DNA from: Bifidobacterium dentium JCM 1195 = DSM 20436
GTDB lineage: Bacteria; Actinomycetota; Actinomycetes; Actinomycetales; Bifidobacteriaceae
Assembly: GCF_001042595.1 (NCBI RefSeq)
Contig: NZ_AP012326.1
Coordinates: 186,001 to 250,000 of the forward strand
Length of the DNA: 64,000 nucleotides
Direction: 5' to 3'
Below, one piece after another: positions 35,140 through 43,427 of this stretch (the stretch's first letter is position 1; each line of letters opens with the position of its first letter). The position numbers and the translations under genes were made by a program. Under the pieces are notes generated by a model. It was not told the DNA's origin and did no database searches. It was given only the letters and a program-made list of their open reading frames with translations.

Positions 35140-37778
35140 GCGTTGTCCTTTTCGTTCTTCGTGCGGTGGTGCTTGGCGGCCTTGCGCGTCAGTTTGGCCT
35201 TGCGTTCCTCCAGGGCGCGCTTCTTACGGCGAATGCGGGCTTTCTGGCGTTCCATGAGCATGCCTTGGATGGCTTCGTCGCTCAAGGAACCGAGCTCCAC
35301 CTGACGGCGCATGCTGTCGCGCATGTATTCGATGACCATCAGGAACCCGATGATAAGCAACACCCAGATGATCCATGTGGCCAGTGCTACCAGTTTCGTG
35401 CCATTGGTCAGCGAGAATACGGTGGCCAGAATGGTCGGCACGATGAAGCCCGCAATCAGTGCGCCGCGCTTAAGCTTCGGGTACAGTTCGGTGAACCGGC
35501 TCGCACGGTACTCGATGGCCTCGCGGTAGCCGCCCTTGTCGGACAGGACGTGGATGATCTGCGACACGTTATAGCCACGATTCTCCACCATCGGCCGCTC
35601 GCCGATGATCATGTCGCTTTCCTCGATCTCGCGGGCGAACAGGCGGTTCAGATTGGTCAGCAGCGGGCGGATCACAATGCCGATGAAGAAGGCGATCGCC
35701 ACGAACAGCAGCATCACGCCGACCATCTTCAGCCAATGCCCGTCATAGAAGCCGGCGATCGTCTCGCGGAAGGCGTCGATGGTATAGCGGAACGGGATGA
35801 ACGGGTAGACCGCGCGGAAGAATCGCGGCATCATATCGATCGGGTATAGGCCGGAACCTCCCGGAATCAGCAGAATCGCGAGCAGAATGCACATGCCCTT
35901 GCCAACGTGCATGAAGGTAGTCGACAACGCGTAGGTGATGCTCAGGAACGTAAGCGACGTCAATGTGCCGGTCAGTATGAACATGAACGGGTTGACCGCC
36001 TGCACGCCGATGATCAGGTCGCCGATTGCGCATAGTGCGCCTTGGATGGCGGCCGGAATGGCGAGCAGCAGGAAGCGGCCGAGATACTTCTCGGTGGTGG
36101 TCAGATCGAGATCTTCAAGGTCGTCGTCATCCACTTCGAGCTTCATGATCACCATGTAAGCGAACGCGCCCACCCATAGCGAGAGGGTGTTGAACATCGG
36201 TGCCATGCCGGAGCCGTACGTGTTCACCGGGTAGATGTTCTTCGTCTTGATCACGGTGGGGGACTGCATGAAATCAGCGATTTTCGTGACGTCCAGGCCA
36301 TCTTCGCCGATGAGGTCGTTCAGCAGGCTCGCGCCCGACAGTGCGTTCAGATCGGTGGATAGCTGGCCCAGCTTGTTCTCGATGGTCTGCAGTTGCTCAT
36401 CGGTGTCCTTAAGCATGGAACGCGTGTCGGCGGAGACCCGCTCAAGCTGGTCGAGTACGGACGAGGTCTGTTGCGTCAGGAAATTCTGGCTGGTCACGGT
36501 GCCGGAAAGGGTTCCGGCGGTCGCGGCGAGCGAGCTCAGGCCGCTGTTGAGTTGGGGCAGCGCACTCGAATTGATGGCGTTGCGTGCGTCCGTGGCGGAG
36601 TTCAGCGTGGACTGCGCGGAGGTGTTGAACTGGTTCGACAGTTTCGTGGTGCCGGCCACCGTGTTCTTGGTGTCGGTATTGAGCTGATTGAGGTCGTTGA
36701 GCGTATTCGCCGACTGTCGGTTACGTGATTGCAGGTCGCTGATGATCTGCTGATACTGCTTGTTCAGTTCGGGGCTGACATTGGAGATGTCGATCTTCTG
36801 TAGGCTGTCGAGCACTTTCGCATTGTCGCTGTTGACCTTCTGCATGGTGCCGATGGCGCTGCCGGCGTAGCCGTTGGCCGCCGCCAGACCGCTGGTCACC
36901 GTGTTGACGCTGGTGTTCGTCTGCGTGGACAGTTGCGAGAGCAGCGCCGAGCCTTGGTCAAGCGAGGCCGATGCGGTCGATGAGAAGGTGTTGATGCGGG
37001 TCTGCGTATCGGTGATCAGATTGGCGGTGCCGGACAGCCCTTTGCCGGCGCTCGCGGCGGCGGTCTGTACGTCGTTCAACGCGGCGCGTGCGGCCTGAAT
37101 CTGATCGGGGGTGTTGGCCAGGTTGGCGCTGAGATCGCTGATGGTGGTGCGAATCTTCTCTACGTTCCGCTGTGTCTTGTCAAGTTCGGCAACGGCTTCG
37201 CTGGTCACGTTGTCGGTCTGTGTCGTGATGGTATCGCTTACCGAGTTCACGGTTTTGGAGAGCACTTCGCTCACAGTGGAAACGAAGGTGCTGTTCACGG
37301 TGCGATCCACGGTGGTGGTTCCCGAATCGGTGACCTTCGGTACGAAGGCGCTGGCCTTCTCATTCACGTAGTATTCGAGGGTCGGACGTTCGGAATTGCC
37401 GGTGATCACGCCCGCGAGGTCTTCGCTGAAGTCCTTGGGAATGATGATGGCCGCATAGCAATCGCCCGACTGCACGGCCTCCATGGCCTTGGCCTTGCTC
37501 ATGAACTGCCAGCCGAGCTGATCGTTCTTCTTGAGTGTGCTTTCAATCTGGTCGCCGAGATTCAGCTGGCCCAGCATGGCGTTGTCGGTGCCTTCGTCGA
37601 CGTTCGCCACCGCCACCCTGATGTTGTTGGTGTTGCCGTATGGATCCCAGAATCCATAGATATTGAACCATGCATACAGCGGCGGAATGACGGTCAGGCC
37701 GGTCATGATGACCCACGCCGCGGGCACGCGAAGAATTCGCATGATGTCACGGTGCAGGATCTTCAGCACGTTGCTCAT
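35136..37778 (-). CDS. YhgE/Pip domain membrane protein (larger paralogue)
   Basis: An 880-residue paralogue of the next gene, with the same plan: N-terminal helix (VPAAWVIMTGLTVIPPLYAW), WDPYGNTNNIRVAVANVDEG, a long helical exported stalk with many Asn/Thr/Leu heptads, five or six C-terminal helices and a basic cytoplasmic tail (RQKARIRRKKRALEERKAK). ATG 37778 is chosen over 37826 because of the GGGAG spacing and because N-terminal alignment with the paralogue starts there. It is the first gene of a three-gene operon ending in tetR. Two related chains suggest a heteromeric complex. Confidence 0.85.
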   Translation of the reverse strand: MSNVLKILHRDIMRILRVPAAWVIMTGLTVIPPLYAWFNIYGFWDPYGNTNNIRVAVANVDEGTDNAMLGQLNLGDQIESTLKKNDQLGWQFMSKAKAMEAVQSGDCYAAIIIPKDFSEDLAGVITGNSERPTLEYYVNEKASAFVPKVTDSGTTTVDRTVNSTFVSTVSEVLSKTVNSVSDTITTQTDNVTSEAVAELDKTQRNVEKIRTTISDLSANLANTPDQIQAARAALNDVQTAAASAGKGLSGTANLITDTQTRINTFSSTASASLDQGSALLSQLSTQTNTSVNTVTSGLAAANGYAGSAIGTMQKVNSDNAKVLDSLQKIDISNVSPELNKQYQQIISDLQSRNRQSANTLNDLNQLNTDTKNTVAGTTKLSNQFNTSAQSTLNSATDARNAINSSALPQLNSGLSSLAATAGTLSGTVTSQNFLTQQTSSVLDQLERVSADTRSMLKDTDEQLQTIENKLGQLSTDLNALSGASLLNDLIGEDGLDVTKIADFMQSPTVIKTKNIYPVNTYGSGMAPMFNTLSLWVGAFAYMVIMKLEVDDDDLEDLDLTTTEKYLGRFLLLAIPAAIQGALCAIGDLIIGVQAVNPFMFILTGTLTSLTFLSITYALSTTFMHVGKGMCILLAILLIPGGSGLYPIDMMPRFFRAVYPFIPFRYTIDAFRETIAGFYDGHWLKMVGVMLLFVAIAFFIGIVIRPLLTNLNRLFAREIEESDMIIGERPMVENRGYNVSQIIHVLSDKGGYREAIEYRASRFTELYPKLKRGALIAGFIVPTILATVFSLTNGTKLVALATWIIWVLLIIGFLMVIEYMRDSMRRQVELGSLSDEAIQGMLMERQKARIRRKKRALEERKAKLTRKAAKHHRTKNEKDNA

Positions 37779-37833
37779 AGGAAGTGCTCCCTTTTGCCGG
37801 ATCGCTCCGGTAGTGGCGGTGTTCACGACTGTC

Positions 37834-37863
37834 GCGTAGCGATACGCAATTCGTAGCGCTACG
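37834..37863. promoter_or_regulatory. Operators upstream of the YhgE operon
   Basis: GCGTA-GCGA-TACGC (37834-37847) and the perfect palindrome CGTAGCGCTACG (37852-37863) lie 56-85 bp upstream of the operon. Further GTAGCGTAAT follows. The repeated GTAGCG core suggests the TetR protein of this operon as ligand. Bases 37864-38094 contain one more imperfect hairpin (37984-38012) and the start region of the divergent gene. Confidence 0.7.
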
Positions 37864-38094
37864 CTTCAAGTAGCGTAATACCATCTCCCGGACAATCCCG
37901 CTTCCCGTTCTCAGATACGGGCAGTGTCGTAGGAAATGCGGCGGAAAAGGGGGAAATCATTGTCAGCGAATGTCCAAAAATCTTCTAGAAACCTTCCTGA
38001 CGGTTTCCAGAGATCGGCCAATCGGCTGTTGTTCAATACAACTAACGACGTCGCATAACCCAAGAACATCCACCTTCTCGTGAAAGGAACGATC

Positions 38095-39654
38095 ATGGTT
38101 TATGCAGCTCATCATCCACGGCAAACGCATCGACCGGTCGGCAAAATCATCGCCATCGCGGCGGCCGTCTCGCTAGTCTCCGGTTTTGGTGCGGGCGCAG
38201 GCGTAGCCGCCATCGTGAAAGCGAGCGCAACCAGTCAGCAATCCGTCATGTCTTTGGTAGGGCAGGGAGGCGGCGCCGACACCATGAGCTACGACTACAC
38301 CGGCAGCTATTCCGGGGCTCTCACCGCCGACGGCAAGTCGGTGGAGTCGAGTGGTGAAACGGTTTCCGCAACCAGCTCCGACCAGAACGCAGCCCTTGTG
38401 CAAAATGGCGGAACGTTAACCATCACCAATGGCAAGCTGACCAAATCCGGCGACAGTGACAACGCCGACAACTGCAACTTCTACGGCACCAACTCCGCAT
38501 TGCTGGCGGTGGGGGAGAAGTCGAAGGCCATCATCTCCGACTCTTCCATTGACGCGACGAGCTCCGGATCGAACGCCATCTTCTCCACCGATTCCGCATC
38601 CGTGCTGGCCAATAATGTCAACATCACCACGTCCGCGGCCAACTCGCGTGGCCTTGATGCCACTTATGGAGGCTCGATCATCGCCAATGCGATGACGATT
38701 TCGACCAAGGGCGACCACAGTGCGTCACTCGCCACCGATCGCGGCGGCGGATCGGTTTCCGTGACCGACTCCACGCTGAACACGGCCGGCAGTGGCTCCC
38801 CACTGCTGTACTCGACCGGCGATATTGAGGTTTCGGGCGTGACCGGTACGGCGAGCGGTTCGCAGATCGCCGGTATGGAGGGCCTGAACACCATCCTGAT
38901 CAACAATTCGACGCTGGAAAGCACGAATACCGGCACCACCGGTTCCGATCCGGTGGCGAACGGCGTGATCATCTACCAGTCGACCTCCGGTGACGCGGAA
39001 TCCTCGACCGGTCAACATGCCACCTTCCAGGCGAAGGACTCCACGTTGAAATCGGCGATCACCAGCGGATCGATGTTCTATTTCACCAACACCACAGCCG
39101 ACGTGGTGCTCTCGAACACCGATCTGGACTTCGACTCGGACGCGGCGAACCTGATCATGGCGGCCGGCAACGATTCGAATAACTGGGGTACCGCAGGCTC
39201 GAACGGTGCGACGGTGAACTTCACCGGGCGTTCGCAGACGTTGAAGGGCAAGGTGAGCGCCGACACCATTTCGAGCGTGACGCTCAACCTGCTGGAAGGC
39301 TCCACGTGGACGGGTTCCGCTGAAATCACTGAGAATTCCGCCGGTTCGACTTCGGACGCTCCGATCACCGTGAATGTTGACGGCACTTCGACGTGGGTGG
39401 TCACGGCCGACACGACCGTCTCCGCCCTGAACGTGGCCGATGGCGGCAAGGTGGTGGACTCCTCCGGCAAAACCGTCACCATCAAGGCCAACGGCAAAAC
39501 CGTGGTCTCCGGCGACAGTGACCTGACCGTCACGGTCACCGGCTCCTACGGCACCACCGTCGAGGCCGGTTCCGACACCGAACTCAGCTCGGATGTGACT
39601 GACCGCACGGCATTCGACAAGCAATTCGGCACCAGCACCTCTTGGTCCTTCTGA
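38095..39654 (+). CDS. Exported beta-helix surface protein
   Basis: A 519-residue protein. An N-terminal membrane helix (about 17-45) precedes an exported domain made of short repeats rich in Ser, Thr, Asn, Asp and Gly. Strand-turn periods such as GGTLTITNGKL, KSKAIISDSSIDATS and GGSIIANAMTISTKG resemble a right-handed parallel beta-helix. It lacks a C-terminal LPXTG motif, so it is membrane tethered or released. It may bind carbohydrate or act as an adhesin, which is inference from fold only. ATG 38095 follows GAAAGGAAC; GTG 38080 overlaps that ribosome site. The next gene, 57 bp downstream, is probably co-transcribed. Confidence 0.75.
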   Translation: MVYAAHHPRQTHRPVGKIIAIAAAVSLVSGFGAGAGVAAIVKASATSQQSVMSLVGQGGGADTMSYDYTGSYSGALTADGKSVESSGETVSATSSDQNAALVQNGGTLTITNGKLTKSGDSDNADNCNFYGTNSALLAVGEKSKAIISDSSIDATSSGSNAIFSTDSASVLANNVNITTSAANSRGLDATYGGSIIANAMTISTKGDHSASLATDRGGGSVSVTDSTLNTAGSGSPLLYSTGDIEVSGVTGTASGSQIAGMEGLNTILINNSTLESTNTGTTGSDPVANGVIIYQSTSGDAESSTGQHATFQAKDSTLKSAITSGSMFYFTNTTADVVLSNTDLDFDSDAANLIMAAGNDSNNWGTAGSNGATVNFTGRSQTLKGKVSADTISSVTLNLLEGSTWTGSAEITENSAGSTSDAPITVNVDGTSTWVVTADTTVSALNVADGGKVVDSSGKTVTIKANGKTVVSGDSDLTVTVTGSYGTTVEAGSDTELSSDVTDRTAFDKQFGTSTSWSF

Positions 39655-39711
39655 TCCCCACGGCAAACCCAATATCCAACATCACTGCAATAGCACTCAA
39701 AGGAGTACATC

Positions 39712-40287
39712 ATGACTAACTTCGATTTCGATACCAGGAACACCCAAAACCAGCAGCAGAACACCGACGGGCAGCCGACCCAGACCATGCCCGAACAGCA
39801 GGGTACGCAGGCTTCGCAGCCCGCTCAGCAATATTATGCGCCGCCCACCCAGCCGGCGCAGCCTGTTCCGGATTCGTTCAATGGTCCGGTTGCCGCGAAG
39901 TCCAATACCAAGCTCGGTGGCAAGGTCATCGGCGTCGTGGCGGGCATAAGCCTCTTGTGCGGTCTGGTCGGTGGCGTCGGCGGTGCCTTCGCCGTGAATG
40001 CGCTGTCCGGTTCCAATGAGCCGCAGATGAGCCAGCAAGGTGGCCCGAGCCAAGGCGGCCCGGGGCAGATGGGCGGCCAGTCCGGCAATGGCAATTCCCA
40101 GAATGGCAATGGCCAGATGGGTGAGCCTCCGAGCGGGCAGGGCGGTCAAAGCGGCTCTGATGGCCAGTCCGATTCCAATGGCAATTCCGGTAGCCAGTCC
40201 GACGGCTCCAGCTCCGGCAAGTCCAGTGGTTCGAACTCCAGCAGCAGCTATTCCGACGCCGACGATTCGGACACCATCGCCAGCTGA
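39712..40287 (+). CDS. Low-complexity single-span membrane protein
   Basis: A 191-residue protein I cannot assign. A Gln/Pro/Thr-rich cytoplasmic N-terminus (about 1-60) precedes one membrane helix (GKVIGVVAGISLLCGLVGGV), then an exported tail made mostly of Gly, Gln, Asn and Ser (GGPSQGGPGQMGGQ and similar) ending in a Ser-rich acidic stretch. The N-terminal layout resembles that of trypsin-like or beta-helix surface proteins of bifidobacteria. It follows the beta-helix gene and is closed by a good terminator, so the two probably form an operon. ATG 39712 follows AAAGGAG. Confidence 0.75.
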   Translation: MTNFDFDTRNTQNQQQNTDGQPTQTMPEQQGTQASQPAQQYYAPPTQPAQPVPDSFNGPVAAKSNTKLGGKVIGVVAGISLLCGLVGGVGGAFAVNALSGSNEPQMSQQGGPSQGGPGQMGGQSGNGNSQNGNGQMGEPPSGQGGQSGSDGQSDSNGNSGSQSDGSSSGKSSGSNSSSSYSDADDSDTIAS

Positions 40288-40329
40288 CCGCATATTGTCA
40301 TGCTGAATGGGAACGCGCGGCGTTTTCCT

Positions 40330-40370
40330 CCTCGCGGTGAAGGCTTGCGCCTTCATCGCGAGGATTCTTT
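40330..40370 (+). terminator. Terminator after the beta-helix gene pair
   Basis: CCTCGCGGTGAAGGC (40330-40344) pairs with GCCTTCATCGCGAGG (40349-40363) around TTGC, with one mismatch, followed by ATTCTTT. Confidence 0.85.
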
Positions 40371-40373
40371 ATG

Positions 40374-40527
40374 CCCCTAAAACGCTATCTGGCTGCCGTG
40401 TGAGCATCTTTGCCCATATGCCCCGATATCGGTTCCTGGGATTCGCTAAAAATAGCGGCCTATAGGAACCGATATCGGGGCATGTCATGTTTTTCGCTCA
40501 CACGGCAGCCAGATAGCGTTTTAGGGG
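40374..40527. repeat. 154-bp three-tier perfect palindrome
   Basis: The outer arms 40374-40405 and 40496-40527 are 32-bp exact reverse complements. The middle arms ATGCCCCGATATCGGTTCCT (40417-40436) and their complement (40464-40483) are also exact. The innermost stem is CGCTA/TAGCG (40445-40458). It lies after a terminator and before the next gene. It encodes no protein and has no flanking transposase. It could be a miniature mobile element or a cruciform-forming site. Confidence 0.93.
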
Positions 40528-40616
40528 GTATGAGGTCTCATGTTTTCGGGCACTTGGCATTTTCCCTACGCGATATTACGCGTTTTTTGATAGCGTTGGC
40601 CCGGGAGGGTGCACAT

Positions 40617-41882
40617 ATGAACGAGCACGAAACAAGCGCGGCCATCGCCGACGAAACCGTTATCGACGCCATCGAAGGTGCGCAAGCCGTTGATGCGGTG
40701 ACGGCCGATGAATCCAGCGACCCCGCCGATCGCCGCCTGCCGTTGATTTTCCGCATCTACGGCATCATCATGCTGGTCGAGGGTGTGGTCACGCTGCCGA
40801 TCATCGTGCTTGCGGCCTTGTATGCGGTACGTGCCGTGATCGAAGGCCGTATGGCGGTCGACGCCATCAACCTCACCGTTATCCTGTCGGTCATTCATGC
40901 GGTCGTGCTGTTGGCCACCACGGCCTGTCTGGCGGTGTTCGGCGTGCTGCTGGTACTGAACAAACGGCGTCACGTGGCGCAGTGGACATACGTGATGATT
41001 CCGCTCACCCTCGCGGAGGGTCTCTTATCGTTGGCGTTGCAAGGTCTTGACGTCAATCTGATCGCTCCGGCCGTGCAGCTGGTCGTGTTGATTGCGTTGC
41101 ATATCACCGCCGACCCGTCGCTGCGCGAGGAGCGCCGACTGCAGTTCGCCTTGCGCCGCATGGATGCGCGTAGTGAGTACGAGGATGCCGTGGCCGTGGG
41201 CATGGCCGGCCGGGATCTGACCGGCAAAGGCTACATTTCGCTGGACTTCTTCAATCTGTTCTGGCTATTCGTGGTCGGTTGCGTGTTCGGTCTGGCGATT
41301 GAGACCATCTACCATTTCATTCTGTTCGGCGAGTATCAGGATCGTGCCGGCTTCCTATGGGGGCCATTTTCGCCGATTTACGGCTTTGGCGCGGTGATCC
41401 TGACCGTGCTGTTGAATCACCTGTGGCGGTCCAATTGGCTGCTGATTTTCTGTGCCAGTGCGCTGATCGGCGGTGCCTTCGAATATTTCACCAGTTGGTT
41501 CATGGAAACGGCCTTCGGCATCACGGCGTGGAACTATACGGGTCAATGGTTGTCGATTGACGGCCGCACTTCCGGCAAGTACATGTTTTTCTGGGGGTTG
41601 CTCGGTCTGATATGGGTCAAGCTGATTTTGCCGAGATTGCTGGCGTTGATTCAGCACATTCCGTGGAAGGTGCGTTATTCGTTGACGGCCGTATGCTTCG
41701 TGCTGCTGTTCGTCGACGGCGTAATGACGCTGATGGCATTGGACGCCTGGTATTCGCGCATGGCCGGCATCGCCCAGAATTCACCGGTCTCGCAGTTCTT
41801 TGCCACCTATTTCAATGATGCGTTCATGGTCGACCGTTTCCAGACCATGTCTATCGACCCGTCTTCCGCTGGCCGCATGTAG
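40617..41882 (+). CDS. CmpB-like membrane protein (putative ABC transporter permease family)
   Basis: A 421-residue membrane protein. The N-terminal part has four predicted helices after an acidic segment. The C-terminal half (about 210-370) matches the PF06541 family, annotated as putative ABC transporter type IV or CmpB, with FFNLFWLFVVGCVFGLAIET, GFLWGPFSPIYGFGAV and AFGITAWNYTGQWLSIDGR. The function is unknown. ATG 40617 follows GGGAGGGT. The frame stays open back to 40410, but that part lies in the palindrome and was excluded. No partner ATPase is adjacent. Confidence 0.78.
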   Translation: MNEHETSAAIADETVIDAIEGAQAVDAVTADESSDPADRRLPLIFRIYGIIMLVEGVVTLPIIVLAALYAVRAVIEGRMAVDAINLTVILSVIHAVVLLATTACLAVFGVLLVLNKRRHVAQWTYVMIPLTLAEGLLSLALQGLDVNLIAPAVQLVVLIALHITADPSLREERRLQFALRRMDARSEYEDAVAVGMAGRDLTGKGYISLDFFNLFWLFVVGCVFGLAIETIYHFILFGEYQDRAGFLWGPFSPIYGFGAVILTVLLNHLWRSNWLLIFCASALIGGAFEYFTSWFMETAFGITAWNYTGQWLSIDGRTSGKYMFFWGLLGLIWVKLILPRLLALIQHIPWKVRYSLTAVCFVLLFVDGVMTLMALDAWYSRMAGIAQNSPVSQFFATYFNDAFMVDRFQTMSIDPSSAGRM

Positions 41883-41947
41883 CCGTTGCCTCTTCCCCAG
41901 ACGGGGGAGGATTACGCTGTGGGTGTGACGGCGGTAGGGGGTGCTTG

Positions 41948-42184
41948 CTATGCCGCGAAGCTTTGCGCCAGCTGTCGAATCAGATCCGGCCTATGCCCGC
42001 TCCAGGACGAGTTTGGCGAAATCACCACTGGAATCTGCTTGAATCCGGCGTCCTTGATCTGCTCGAACGTTGAGGGATTCTGCGTCAGGTCAATGGCCAC
42101 ATAGCGTACGCCCAGTTTTGCAAGCTCTTGCTCGGTGGCTTCGCACTGCGGGTTGCTCGGATTGGTGAAAACGGTTACGGTCAT
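41948..42184 (-). CDS. NrdH-like glutaredoxin with an incomplete active site
   Basis: A 78-residue thioredoxin-fold protein of the NrdH size and pattern, with VTVFTNPSNPQCEATEQEL, an IPVVISPN cis-proline region and WSGHRPDLIRQL near the end (family WSGFRPD). NrdH supplies electrons to class Ib ribonucleotide reductase through a CxxC pair. Here the first cysteine is Asn (N11-P-Q-C14), so dithiol chemistry is not possible. ATG 42184 follows GGAGGAA. Upstream lie two NrdR-like boxes and a LexA-like box, so regulation with DNA precursor supply is likely. The remaining role could be monothiol or structural. Confidence 0.8.
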   Translation of the reverse strand: MTVTVFTNPSNPQCEATEQELAKLGVRYVAIDLTQNPSTFEQIKDAGFKQIPVVISPNSSWSGHRPDLIRQLAQSFAA

Positions 42185-42263
42185 CGATTCCTCCCTATGC
42201 AAGCTGTACTGGCCACGTTCTTCGGTTGTGCTTGTTCGTCTGCAAACCACTATCTAGGATACA

Positions 42264-42277
42264 CACTACCTGTAGTG
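42264..42277. promoter_or_regulatory. NrdR-like box 1
   Basis: CACTACCTGTAGTG is an inverted repeat whose centre lies 32 bp from a second box at 42296-42309, the three-turn spacing typical of NrdR operators. It is 80 bp upstream of the NrdH-like gene on the minus strand. Confidence 0.75.
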
Positions 42278-42295
42278 GTGTGTCGCGCGTTTCAC

Positions 42296-42309
42296 CACTG
42301 CATATAGTG
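42296..42309. promoter_or_regulatory. NrdR-like box 2
   Basis: CACTGCATATAGTG, flanked by C and G (CCACT...AGTGG), matches box 1 in both arms. It overlaps the start of another perfect palindrome, GGGGAATTCCCC (42309-42320). Confidence 0.75.
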
Positions 42310-42336
42310 GGGAATTCCCCAGATTGACGTCAGGTA

Positions 42337-42350
42337 CGAACGTTTGTTCG
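42337..42350. promoter_or_regulatory. LexA-like SOS box
   Basis: CGAACGTTTGTTCG fits the actinobacterial and Gram-positive SOS consensus CGAAC-N4-GTTCG exactly. It is about 150 bp upstream of the NrdH-like gene; no gene starts to the right before 42905. The rest of 42351-42704 contains only short frames with no supported ribosome site. Confidence 0.75.
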
Positions 42351-42705
42351 AATGATTCCAGTCTATCCCAAAGCGTGGAATGTGACCCATCTCGCATGTC
42401 GCCAATCGAGTCCTCGCCCGTTCCTGAAGCGTGCGCAGGCCGCATCCGTCCATGCCGACCATTGCGGCTGGCGTATCCGTCGCGTCATCGTCCTACGGAT
42501 TTTCCGCGCAGATGGATTGCCCGGTGGCCAATGCGAACGATCTTCCAGCCCTGAAATGGCATGAGGACACTCAACAACGAAAGGAACAGGAGCCGGAGAT
42601 GGCGAATGAAATGCCACTGAGATACGGGTTAGTGCTTTCGAAATGACATTGCTACGCAACGAGATACGGGACAAGATGCGCAACGAAACGCGAGATGAGA
42701 ACCTG

Positions 42706-42778
42706 TGCCCCCCCAGGGATTCGAACCCTGAACCCACGACTTAAAAGGACGCTGCTCTAACCGTTGAGCTAGAGGGGC
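42706..42778 (-). tRNA. tRNA-Lys (anticodon TTT)
   Basis: On the minus strand the 73-base molecule has a 7-bp acceptor (GCCCCTC/GGGGGGC with one T-G pair), D stem GCTC/GAGC, anticodon loop CTTTTAA with TTT at 34-36, and T arm CAGGG-TTCGAAT-CCCTG. The anticodon stem has one T-T mismatch. CCA is not encoded. It is a single tRNA, not part of a cluster. Confidence 0.9.
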
Positions 42779-42904
42779 AACAGTGACATAGTATACAGCA
42801 CATTCGGACCAAACGCCACACGAATTGGCGATGCGCGGTGAATCTACCAGTGAATATATCGAGAATTCCGTCGTCACCCATCAAATCGGCCTAGAGTGAG
42901 GCAT

Positions 42905-43390
42905 ATGTCATGCACCACGATTCTTGTAGGCAAAAAAGCCAGTTACGACGGCTCCACCATCATCGCCCGCGATGACGATTCCGGATCCGGCCGTTACGAT
43001 CCGAAACGATTCGTCGCCATCACGCCGGAGGTCTCGACCGACAATCTGTATTGGACGAACCGGCTGATTGCGGCGCTCGCCGATGCACATTTCTATGAGA
43101 CCAGCAATGCGATTGAAGCATTCGCGGAGGCCGCTTGCACGTACGGTCATCGTTTGGTCGAACATACGGATGCCGCCTTACGCAATATCGGCAAGGATTC
43201 AGACGATTCGGCCGTCGGCGATTCCGTGGCGGAGACAGCGGGGGAGCCGATTGCCGGGCGGCTGCGGGCGGCCAACGACGAGATGGCGGAATACTTGCGT
43301 ACGCATGCCACGAAACTGCTCAATGACGTGCTGTACACGTCCAGCAATCTTATGCGCAACGGTTTCGCGATGTCGGATCGCTGGAACTGA
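42905..43390 (+). pseudogene. C69 family dipeptidase with internal in-frame deletion
   Basis: The 161-residue product joins two ends of a C69 dipeptidase (PepD), a family of about 470-530 residues. The N-terminus [20 protein letters not shown] has the nucleophilic Cys exposed near the start and ends around FVAITPE. It continues directly into the C-terminal part ([18 protein letters not shown] to the final [13 protein letters not shown]). About 350 residues of the catalytic domain are missing without a frameshift, so the product cannot be an ordinary peptidase. ATG 42905 is the natural start for this N-terminal nucleophile family. It is convergent with the glycosyltransferase gene. Confidence 0.82.
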
Positions 43391-43427
43391 GCCCGCCGTA
43401 CGGCGCATCGGCTCCGGTTCGGCCGAC

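Noticed and set aside
40410..40616. N-terminal extension of the CmpB-like protein
   Set aside because: It begins inside the large palindrome; ATG 40617 has a good GGGAGGGT site.
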